A stretch of 64,000 nucleotides of DNA from Blastobasis lacticolella. Lineage: Eukaryota; Arthropoda; Insecta; Lepidoptera; Blastobasidae. Below the pieces are notes generated by a model. The model saw only the letters and a list, made by a program, of their open reading frames with translations, did no database searches and was not told the origin of the DNA. Position 1 is the stretch's first letter; every line of letters begins with the position of its first letter. Positions 22,090 through 30,781 of this stretch are shown one piece after another. Made by a program: the position numbers and the translations under genes. The stretch is from assembly GCA_905147135.1 (NCBI GenBank), contig LR990053.1, positions 18,178,501-18,242,500 on the forward strand. The letters are read 5' to 3'.

Positions 22090-24913
22090 CCGCATTGACA
22101 CTACGTGTCGCCGTTCTTTGTATGCCGTAGTTCAAAATGTACAGTGTTTACGGAACAAGACTCATCGCATCGAATCCTTTACTCAGAGTGACTGTCGTTA
22201 CGATCTCCTATTGCTTACGGAGCACTGGATGACCGCGGATGAAATTAATGTATGCAGTATTATAAATTATAATTTAGCATCGCATTATTGTAGGCCCTCG
22301 CGGCGACATGGAGGTACTTGCATTTATGTCCATAAAGATGTAACATACCTAGATAGAAGTGATATTTGCGCCTTTTCTATTGAGATGCATATAGAAATTG
22401 CCGCTATCGAAGTGATTGACTTGAACATAATTGTAATTTGTGTATATAGATCCAACACGGAGGGTGATTTCGGGGTATTCACGCGTCAATTAGAGCTCGC
22501 GCTACAGAGCGTTGTCAGTGAAAATGCCCAAATATTAATTATGGGTGATATTAATGTAGACTTATTAAAATCGAGTAAACAAACAAAGGATCTTTTCGAC
22601 CTACTTAACTCATATAAATTAAAATCATTAGTTCGTTTTCCTACGCGCATACAAGGCGAATCTCAGACCTGCCTAGATCATGTATACTCTGATCTTGAGG
22701 ACATAAAGACATCAGCATTGCAATTGGCAATTAGTGACCATATCGCTGTATGTGCCAAGGTAACGGTCTCCCGACTAATTACAACCACTCGACATGTTAC
22801 TAAAAGACTGACATCGGATTATAACATCAATCGTTTCATAATGTCGATTACACATTACGACTGGTCTGGAACCAATGACATATTGGGCACTTTCACTGCA
22901 TTGTTTGATCATTTCTGTAAGCGTAAGAAGGTTCAGTGTCGTACAATACAACAGCTATGGTGCAATAAGAACACTAAACATTCCACAGAGTTGTTGCGAA
23001 TGATGACAATGTATGTACAACACTTCCCAAATAACGTAGAATTAAAGCAGTTTTACTTAGGTTTTAAAAGTAGGCATATTAGTTTGCTCGCACAGACTAG
23101 AAAGAAGTTTCTAAATGAATTGGTTTCTACTAATGTTAATCCAGGGCGGGCTTTATGGACCATGATAAAGTCTGAGACAAATAAAAATCCTCAAATCAAT
23201 GGAATGGAGATATTGCAACACGCAGTAGGCGGCCCGGGCGAGGCGGGGCGGCAGCGCCTAGCGAGTGCGCTAAATGCGCACTACGTATCCGTGGTAAAGG
23301 ATACGCCGCTGCGGCCCGACATCACTGTTGCTTTGAAATTATTGCGCGACAATGTCCCACCGGTACATCGCAGTATGTTTTTTAATCCATTTACAGTGGA
23401 TGAGCTTTACAAAATTATTAGGAAAATTAAACCTAAACGGACGAAAGACATTTATGACGTTCCCACGTACATTCTGCATAAATTACCCCGCGAATTTATG
23501 GTTACTATGTGTAATTTGTTCAATGAAGCGGTGTGCCACGGTAATTACCCTGATTACTTAAAATTGGTCAAGGTCATCCCAGTTTACAAGGGCAGGGGTA
23601 AGAGGACTGATCTAAAGAGTCATCGACCGATCTCATTGGTACCGGCTTTTTCAAAAATTTTTGAAATTGGTATATGTTCACGTCTCTCCGAATTCCTCGC
23701 CAGCAATAATTCAATGTGCCGGCAGCAGCACGCCTACCAGGCGGGCCGCTCCACGGCGGGCGCGGCGCGGCTGCTGCAGCGCACCGTGCTGCGTCAGCTG
23801 GAGGCCAGGAGACGCGTCGCGGCCGTATTCTTTGACCTATCTCGTGCTTTTGACTTAGTAGACCATCAGCTAATCTTATCTAAACTTGAGCATTACGGTG
23901 TTCGTGGTGTTCCGCTACAGCTAATTAAAACGTTCCTGTCTGACCGTACACAAGTAACTGACGTAGGTAGTAGTAGGTCTGAACCTGACTTAATAGGTGA
24001 CAGATCTGTCCCACAAGGATCAAATGTCGGAAATTGCATATTCTTGTTAATGATGAACGATCTGCCGTTCGATTCTGACTTTGTCGAATTCATCATGTAC
24101 GCGGACGACATTTGTGCTATTGTACACGCCAGCGATGAGCACGAGCTAGGTCAAAACGTTGAAACAGTAACGCATACGATCGCGTCTTGGGCCCAGGCAA
24201 ACGGCATGCAGCTGAATATTGCTAAGACTAACCTGGTAGAGTTTTCGTTGAAGCGAGGTGCGGAGGCAACAGTGTCAGTGCGAGTGGATGATGTGCCTGT
24301 TCCCAGTGTTGATTGCGCTCGTTTTGTCGGTTTCGAGTTTGATCGTTACCTCCAGTGGCATGATCATATTGATAAAATATGTATCAGACTGAACTCGGCT
24401 GTTTTTGCAATTATACGACTATCACGAACACTAACACAAAAAAATCTGCTATCGGCTTATTATGCTTACTTCCACTCCCACCTGGCCTATGGTATAGACC
24501 TGTGGGGGCAGGCAGCAGATCGAAATCGGCCATTTTTATTACAGAAGAGGGTGGTGCGTGTTTTGTCCGGCGTGGCGCTCGATACGCCCGCGAGACAATT
24601 GTTTATCAATTTAAACATACTCACCCTACCTTCTCTGTACATTTACCAGGTAGCCAAACATGTGAGACAGAATCTAAAGGAGTTTCAAACGATCGCACTA
24701 CGAAGCTCCTCTAGGAGGCAACACGATCTGCCCATACCGACTCACCGCCTTGATAAAACTACTCGATCGTTAGAAATAATGGGCCCGCGAGTCTTTAATA
24801 AACTACCGATAGATATACGCGGGAGCAAAACTGAGTACGGCTTCCTCAAAAGATTAAAAACGATGTTAATTGAAAAAGCATACTATTCTGTAAAAGAGTT
24901 CATTGATGAGTGA
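21980..24913 (+). CDS. LINE A ORF2: APE endonuclease and reverse transcriptase
   Basis: It makes the single-strand nick and copies element RNA into DNA at the target (target-primed reverse transcription, in the nucleus). Residue numbers count from the GTG at 21980. The APE domain spans about 45-260 with Asn53, Glu81 (LTEHW), GDIN 189-192, LDH 232-234 and SDH 252-254. The RT spans about 530-760, with FDLSRAFD 618-625 (motif A), SVPQGS 676-681 and YADD 707-710. The C-terminal region ends KAYYSVKEFIDE. All catalytic residues I can check are present and there is no internal stop. The frame opens at 21956 after a TAA and has no ATG before residue 84, which is past Asn53 and Glu81. The true start must therefore be non-ATG or by coupling to ORF1, which it overlaps by about 110-130 bases. 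Confidence 0.93.
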   Translation: MCAIATGFSRAPASAAGPKPTPAQLRQSPPPQSPNASRIDTTCRRSLYAVVQNVQCLRNKTHRIESFTQSDCRYDLLLLTEHWMTADEINVCSIINYNLASHYCRPSRRHGGTCIYVHKDVTYLDRSDICAFSIEMHIEIAAIEVIDLNIIVICVYRSNTEGDFGVFTRQLELALQSVVSENAQILIMGDINVDLLKSSKQTKDLFDLLNSYKLKSLVRFPTRIQGESQTCLDHVYSDLEDIKTSALQLAISDHIAVCAKVTVSRLITTTRHVTKRLTSDYNINRFIMSITHYDWSGTNDILGTFTALFDHFCKRKKVQCRTIQQLWCNKNTKHSTELLRMMTMYVQHFPNNVELKQFYLGFKSRHISLLAQTRKKFLNELVSTNVNPGRALWTMIKSETNKNPQINGMEILQHAVGGPGEAGRQRLASALNAHYVSVVKDTPLRPDITVALKLLRDNVPPVHRSMFFNPFTVDELYKIIRKIKPKRTKDIYDVPTYILHKLPREFMVTMCNLFNEAVCHGNYPDYLKLVKVIPVYKGRGKRTDLKSHRPISLVPAFSKIFEIGICSRLSEFLASNNSMCRQQHAYQAGRSTAGAARLLQRTVLRQLEARRRVAAVFFDLSRAFDLVDHQLILSKLEHYGVRGVPLQLIKTFLSDRTQVTDVGSSRSEPDLIGDRSVPQGSNVGNCIFLLMMNDLPFDSDFVEFIMYADDICAIVHASDEHELGQNVETVTHTIASWAQANGMQLNIAKTNLVEFSLKRGAEATVSVRVDDVPVPSVDCARFVGFEFDRYLQWHDHIDKICIRLNSAVFAIIRLSRTLTQKNLLSAYYAYFHSHLAYGIDLWGQAADRNRPFLLQKRVVRVLSGVALDTPARQLFINLNILTLPSLYIYQVAKHVRQNLKEFQTIALRSSSRRQHDLPIPTHRLDKTTRSLEIMGPRVFNKLPIDIRGSKTEYGFLKRLKTMLIEKAYYSVKEFIDE

Positions 24914-25277
24914 TGCCCTTCATTCTCCTCCGCTGTAATGGCTTTGTGATTGTGTTGACATCTATTGAAATCGATTATATTATTTGACATATTCTTTTTT
25001 TTTATGTTCTATTATGTTGTTTTTTTTTTTTTTTTTCATTTTATTGTAATTGATTACATTTATTTCATAATTCTTTTAATATTTTTAAGTTGACTTTATT
25101 ATCTATACATATATTATTTTGACATTGATATTATAATTACTTGAATGTTTTAATTTGACATGCCAATGATTGTTATTCGTCATCTAATCTAATTATTTCA
25201 ATTGTATTTTGATTGCTGAAATTAACTGTTGATAATTTTATATCACGTATTGTTATGACGATGTATGTATAATACTA

Positions 25278-25308
<31 letters not shown>

Positions 25309-25310
25309 AT
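25278..25310 (+). repeat. AAAT-type microsatellite tail of LINE A
   Basis: About eight uninterrupted AAAT units close the 3' end. Such short tandem tails replace poly-A in many CR1/L2-type LINEs. Confidence 0.85.
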
Positions 25311-25311
25311 A

Positions 25312-26089
25312 TGACTACTAGTATTAGGGGTCACGATGTCTGATATAAGAAATAGGTAGCAACTTCAGTCAAACACCTATAGAGGAGATTTTTGTTTATT
25401 TACACTGACCATACTTGAACGCGTTGCTTATAGAATAAGAGTTATTGTCGCGGAGCGATGCGTAAGTTGGAAAAGTGCTAACTTTGATCGATTTTTGCTT
25501 GTTATTAAAAAACTATCTCCAAATAAAAGTCAAACTCTGCGAGAATATATCTGTAAATATTTATAGTCTTTTCCTGAATATAAAAATTGAAAGTATAATA
25601 TCAGAAGTTTAGTTCTCACCATATTCAAATACATTACAAAAAAATTTTTTTTCATAGTTTTTATAAATTTATAAAGTTAATTAAATCTTGTAACTTTTAG
25701 TCTATATTAGAATTTTGTCTAAATTAGATCCCTACCTAATACACATGTTCTTTTGAGAAATTACAACGCTATTTTCTATATCTCAGATTGTTTGAAAAAA
25801 ACAAAATTCTGGTATACCATGCCATAATATCCACCTGAGAAGTCATATCTGAAGCAATGTGGTATAGCGACCGCGCCATGTACGGATGATATAAATTCCA
25901 ATCCTCTAAGGAAATCATATAGGCATACTCTTTGTTTCCAGTTATCTCTTGGGAATCGCGGCTTTGGCAGGGGAGGAGCTTAACATTTGCCAATTATCTG
26001 CCAGAACAACGTGTCCCGGGACTTTAGAGCGGCTTTACTAACAAACTACGGTGTAAATTTTCCATCAAGTTGCTAGATTTACTAAAAAT
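25312..26089. other. Spacer between LINE A and LINE B
   Basis: AT-rich DNA with no recognised gene. The start of LINE B is uncertain, so part of this may be its 5' leader. Confidence 0.45.
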
Positions 26090-26456
26090 CTATTTCTGCA
26101 AATGTTAACCGTCTATTCGCTGCGGACGCCGTCCAGTATGGACGCGTTATTTTTTGCTCCGCAAAATTAAATCTGAATTTGTGCTTAAAACAGTTCATTA
26201 CATCCTTGTTATATATAATTGTAAAGCTAATAAAGTGTTCTATAACATGACGATGTCATATTTGTGAAAACAAACTTTAATTTGTGTAAAAACAGTGAAA
26301 TTCATTTGAAAAAGTCGTAACGGTCAGTGCGCGTCGCCCGCCCGCTGAATCAGCGCACCGCTTAGCGCTTTCACCGCTTTACGCCGCTGCAAGCTTTAGA
26401 CGGTTTGATATTATTTTATTTGGAATACAGAAAAAAAAAAAATTTTTTGTTGTAAA

Positions 26457-27723
26457 ATGGCACCTACTGGTGATGGTGATTGCTGTGCGGGTTGTTTCAA
26501 TGCTGTTAATGTGGAATTCATAAAATGCGCTTTATGTGATTTGAGTTTTGATCTTGCATGGGCAAATATAACCTATGAGAGATATTCCTTAATTAACAAT
26601 GATCAGCAAAATAAATGGGAATGCCATTCTTGCCGCAGTAAGCATAGAAAGACCGATAACACTAGTATTACTGTTCCCGGGTGCATGGAGACCGCTTTAC
26701 TTCCTGATCCAAATGATTGCTCGTATGTTACTGACAGGCGCAAAACTAAAAAAACGCTTGCCGAATGATACTCATGAAGACGTTGAGTCTACTGATTTAT
26801 TATCTCACTCGCCATCACAAACTGTAGATGCTCGACCCACCTCTCTGCAGAATACGTTTCCTCAAGACCTAATAACGGAGGTGAAACAACTTCGTGAATT
26901 CGTGAATGTTTTGGGCTGCAAATTGAATGAAATGATGTCTTTTATTGGATTATCACATGAGAAGGTAGATAATGTAAGCTCAAAGCTATCTGAAATCGAT
27001 GAGAGAATACAGGACATGGAAGTTTCTTCTTTAAAAAATTCGTGTGGATGCAGTTGCCATACCAAATTACTACCTTCTGAATTATCGCAGACTAAGACAA
27101 AACCACGTCGAAAGAGAGTAAAGTCAAACACAACCACTGAAATAAAAACTGCTGATAACATACCGCAAAATAAACATCAGCCCACTACGTTCTCAGCATT
27201 ACCCCACGTTTTGAATAAACCAGATGCTATCTCGGCAAATCTACCTGTGTCTAATTCCAATGTAGGTGCTACAAACGATATCTTGACCTCGCCGCCTGCC
27301 CAAGCAATTTTATCAGACACTACCGATGAAAACAGCGTTGATGGAGATGAGGACGGTGGTGAGTGGACTGAGGTACGTAACAAAAAATCCCAACGTTATA
27401 CTTCCCAGCGCTGCACAGCCGGTCCGGATGTTACAAGCCTGAAAGCGGCAGAACCCCGAAAATATATCCACTTGTGGAACATGGCATCACTTGGTTCGGA
27501 AGTACGATATTACTTGGACAAGCTTTATCCTATGGCTAAATGTACAGTTGAAGACCTAAAACCTCGTGGCGATTACAAATCTTACAAGATTGGAGTACTG
27601 GAAGAATTCTTTGGAAATTGTCTATCTCGTGATATTTGGCCGAGTAATGCTAGAGTAAAGCCTTGGACTTCCTTTCGTGGCCCACCAATACGAACGCCAA
27701 ATAGAAAAAATACCAGTTCCTAA
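26457..27723 (+). pseudogene. LINE B ORF1 with PHD-type zinc finger, one frameshift
   Basis: It starts at an ATG (26457) after a long A-run. The first ~100 residues carry a PHD-like Cys pattern: CCAGC, then FIKCALC, then WECHSC. The frame then stops at 26768, but frame 1 continues from about 26750 to 27723: a coiled-coil-like stretch (LITEVKQLREFVNVLGCKL), a basic stretch (KTKPRRKRVK), and a C-terminal domain with PRKYIHLWNM and GDYKSYKIGV as in CR1-type ORF1 RNA-binding regions. The switch point coincides with an A7 run ('aaactaaaaaaacgc'), so a 1-base indel is likely. It would act as the RNA chaperone of the RNP. It overlaps ORF2 by about 45-65 bases. Confidence 0.8.
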
Positions 27724-30523
27724 TGTTCTCAACCAACATCCACCTAATACTTTCAATTTAACATACCAGAATGTCAGAGGCCTAAAAACCAAGCTCAAAC
27801 ATTTGCAACAAAATATGCAGTTAATCAATAGTGATGTCGTAGCTGTGACAGAAACATTTCTCGATTCTTCTGTCAATGACGCGGAGCTATGTACAGGAGA
27901 GTGGACAGTATTCCGACGAGACCGCGCGGGGCGCGCCGGCGGCGGAGTCATGCTTCTCACGCGCTCTACTCTAGGTGCGCGCCGTCTCTCTGACTTGGAA
28001 ACCCAGCACGGTGAAGATATGTGGCTTACACTCACATGTAATAGTATTCGTTTCTATATTTGTATAGTTTATATTCCACCAAAAGCTGCCGATAGTGTCT
28101 ATATGGATTGGTTCACTAAATTAGAATCTTTCATATGTTCCCTAACTGGAACAGTAATTGTTTTAGGTGACTTAAATGTAAACAGTGCATCTGAAAATAT
28201 CGTTACCTACTATAGCTATTTCTTAAGTGTGTGTGGTTTACTGGACAATAATAATGTTGTAAATATGCATGGAGGGAAATTGGATGTGGTGTTGCTATCA
28301 GAAAGGGTGCAAGGTGTAGTCGTTCGTGAAGATTTGGATAGTAGCTTAGTGCCGCATGTTGATATGTATCATCCGCCGCTTGATGTAACTGTACCTATCC
28401 ATAGCTGCACAACGAGGCGTCAACAAAATCTGCTAGCTCCTGGAAATATCCAACCACATAAAGATTGGAACTTTGCAAAAGCCGATTATACCTTACTCTA
28501 CCAGTTACTAGACGAAGTCTGTTGGGATGACGTAACGAATAATCAGAATGTTGACGACGCAGTAGATATGTTTTACAAAATTATTTATAATATTTTCGAA
28601 ACATGTGTACCTAAGAAAAACAGATCTAAAACATATCATAGGCAATATCCTACTTGGTTCACTGCTGACATTATTAAAAAATTAAAATATAAAGCTAAAT
28701 TACACAAATTATGGAAGTCTAAAAACTGCCCAGATTACTATAAAAAATTCAGTGAATTGCGAACACAACTCAAACATGACTTAAAACAGGCCTATAACTC
28801 TTATATTGCTGAAGTCGAATATAAAATTAAAGATAACCCAAAAGCCTTTTGGCAGCATGTCAACAATCTTAGATCGACTGGAGGGTTTCAAGCTAGTGTC
28901 ACCTATCAAGAAAAAGTATATGAAGGTTGTGAGTCAGCTACCGCCTTCGCCAACTATTTCTCTAGTGTGTTTCATCCAAACAAGCCCAAATTAGATCCGA
29001 ATCAAATGGAAAATGACAATGTTTCTAGTAACGATTCTAATTATATACACATTACAGAAATTAGAGATGAAGATGTAATAAAAGCAATAGACAAATTAAA
29101 ACCAAGAAGTGCTATAGGTCCAGACTGTATTCCCCCATACGTTATAAAAGGATGCAAAAACATTAACATTTGTCTTAAAAGCGGTAAATATCCCACGCAG
29201 TGGAAAATGTCACGTGTTACACCAATACCAAAGGCAAAAGACATTAGCATGGTAGATAATTATAGACCGGTAGCAGTATTATCCTCTTTATCAAAAGTCT
29301 TTGAATCAATTCTTTACAGTAATATATATCCCCAAATCAAACCCTATCTATCCGACGCACAACATGGTTTTACATATGGACGATCTGTAGACACAAACCT
29401 TTTAATTCTTACGGATACTATTTCAGGTCTTATGGATACAGGCACACAAACAGACGTCATATACTTAGATTTTAGAAAAGCCTTTGATAAAGTAGACAAT
29501 GACATCCTACTGACTAAACTCATTGATATAGGATTTAGTCCTACATTAATAAATTTGTCTGCAGATTATTTACGTGAACGACAACAATTTGTCAAACATG
29601 GTCCTTATATGTCTGCCCCCTATCATACCAGGTCAGGAGTAAGCCAAGGCTCTATTCTTGGACCATTATTGTTCAACTTGATGATTAATGATCTAAACAA
29701 AGTAGTAAAACACAGCAAGTGTTTACTTTATGCTGATGACCTTAAAGTTTTTCGACCCATCAAAGAATTAAAAGACTGTGATTTGCTACAGGAAGACCTC
29801 AACGCTTTAGTTCAATGGAGTTTGGACAATAAAATGAATTTTAACATCACAAAATGCTCCGCAATGACGTTTACTCGCTCTTTAAAACCCATAAATCGGG
29901 ATTATTATCTGGATAAAGAACTCATTACGAGGGTCCATTCAGTAAAAGACCTAGGTGTCACTTTTGATGCTGCTTTATCCTTCAATGATCATATTAGATC
30001 TATTGCAGTTGACTGCTATCGCCGTTTGGGATTCGTCATACGTAACTGCAGAGTTTTTAATAATCCTACCGCAATCAAAATCTTGTACCTAGCTTTGGTG
30101 CGAAGTAAAATTGCATGTGCATGTATGGTATGGGACCCAGCTGAAAGCAAGTACATTCTGTTATTAGAAAAGATCCAAAAAGCTTTTTTACGATTCCTAT
30201 TTAAAAAAGTATATGGCTATTACCCTTTCTTATATCCTACCAAATACTTGTTAGGGATGCTAAGATTTAATTCGCTTGAGACTAGACGCATTCAGCAGTC
30301 AATTCAACTGGCTTGTCGTCTTATGCGCGGCGAATCTAACAGTCCGGAGTTGGTATCGAAGGCGTGTAGGCTCTACGTCCCGGACCGCTACCTGCGCGCT
30401 CGCCGCCACCACCTGCTGGCGCCGCCCGCCGCCCGCCGCGCGCACGCTCGCGCATCGCCGCTCCCCGATACCGCTCGCGCTATCGAGACTCCAGGCCCTA
30501 CTGACAGCAACACCAAGTCTTGA
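27677..30523 (+). CDS. LINE B ORF2: APE endonuclease and reverse transcriptase
   Basis: Numbers count from the GTG at 27677. The endonuclease has Asn32 (QNVRG), Glu59 (VTETFL), GDLN 164-167, LD 202-203 and YHP 231-233. The RT has LDFRKAFD 597-604, GVSQGSILGP 654-663 and YADD 685-688, then a C-terminal end rich in Arg and Ala. No internal stop. The frame opens at 27659 and its first ATG is residue 47, after the catalytic Asn, so the start must be non-ATG or ORF1-coupled. Around residues 494-498 (KGCKNINICL) about 9-10 residues that relatives carry between 'GCK' and 'NICLKSG' appear to be missing, in frame. That segment is inferred from family memory and needs an alignment. Confidence 0.92.
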   Translation: MAHQYERQIEKIPVPNVLNQHPPNTFNLTYQNVRGLKTKLKHLQQNMQLINSDVVAVTETFLDSSVNDAELCTGEWTVFRRDRAGRAGGGVMLLTRSTLGARRLSDLETQHGEDMWLTLTCNSIRFYICIVYIPPKAADSVYMDWFTKLESFICSLTGTVIVLGDLNVNSASENIVTYYSYFLSVCGLLDNNNVVNMHGGKLDVVLLSERVQGVVVREDLDSSLVPHVDMYHPPLDVTVPIHSCTTRRQQNLLAPGNIQPHKDWNFAKADYTLLYQLLDEVCWDDVTNNQNVDDAVDMFYKIIYNIFETCVPKKNRSKTYHRQYPTWFTADIIKKLKYKAKLHKLWKSKNCPDYYKKFSELRTQLKHDLKQAYNSYIAEVEYKIKDNPKAFWQHVNNLRSTGGFQASVTYQEKVYEGCESATAFANYFSSVFHPNKPKLDPNQMENDNVSSNDSNYIHITEIRDEDVIKAIDKLKPRSAIGPDCIPPYVIKGCKNINICLKSGKYPTQWKMSRVTPIPKAKDISMVDNYRPVAVLSSLSKVFESILYSNIYPQIKPYLSDAQHGFTYGRSVDTNLLILTDTISGLMDTGTQTDVIYLDFRKAFDKVDNDILLTKLIDIGFSPTLINLSADYLRERQQFVKHGPYMSAPYHTRSGVSQGSILGPLLFNLMINDLNKVVKHSKCLLYADDLKVFRPIKELKDCDLLQEDLNALVQWSLDNKMNFNITKCSAMTFTRSLKPINRDYYLDKELITRVHSVKDLGVTFDAALSFNDHIRSIAVDCYRRLGFVIRNCRVFNNPTAIKILYLALVRSKIACACMVWDPAESKYILLLEKIQKAFLRFLFKKVYGYYPFLYPTKYLLGMLRFNSLETRRIQQSIQLACRLMRGESNSPELVSKACRLYVPDRYLRARRHHLLAPPAARRAHARASPLPDTARAIETPGPTDSNTKS

Positions 30524-30732
30524 TGTTTTCGCCGATTCATGGGGCGAAATTATGCGAAAGACCCTAAGTTTCTCAGAAACCTGTACAAATTAAGTATACA
30601 TATTTTATTACCTTAATGTACCTACAATATTAGGCTATGCTTGTACTTATTCTTATTTTTGTTGAACTTTTTTATATGTTTAATATTGTTTACATAATTT
30701 AGGCTTAAGCTGTAATGTAAACATTATTCCTA

Positions 30733-30755
30733 AATAAATAAATAAATAAATAATA
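30733..30755 (+). repeat. AAAT-type tail of LINE B
   Basis: About five AAAT units end LINE B, as in LINE A. The sequence 'gtcgtatcctgccgtca' then leads into LINE C's poly-T. Confidence 0.75.
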
Positions 30756-30781
30756 TAAAATAAAGTCGTATCCTGCCGTCA

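Larger units (their letters stand above)
21130..25311 (+). mobile_element. LINE A: near full-length non-LTR retrotransposon
   Basis: A plus-strand LINE with a presumed 5' UTR (about 21130-21472), a broken ORF1, an open endonuclease-RT ORF2, an AT-rich 3' UTR and a terminal AAAT-type microsatellite (about 25278-25310). The A/T-repeat tail and ORF2 C-terminal end point to the L2/Daphne/CR1 group. The exact clade needs a tree. The left boundary is inferred from the start of a GC-richer leader and is approximate. No target-site duplication was found. Confidence 0.85.
26090..30762 (+). mobile_element. LINE B: near full-length CR1-like non-LTR retrotransposon
   Basis: Same strand as LINE A and 0.8 kb downstream. 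It has a presumed 5' leader with a GC-rich part at 26320-26400, an A-run just before ORF1, ORF1 with a PHD-type zinc finger, an overlapping ORF2, a 240-bp 3' UTR and an AAAT-type tail (about 30733-30753). The ORF layout, PHD finger and 'YHPPL' endonuclease ending fit the CR1 group. The 5' boundary is approximate. Confidence 0.85.

Noticed and set aside
24379..24714. A 111-aa plus-strand protein
   Set aside because: It overlaps LINE A ORF2 in another frame without recognisable residues.
25278..25310. A telomere-type repeat
   Set aside because: AAAT repeats are the tail of LINE A and do not resemble insect TTAGG.
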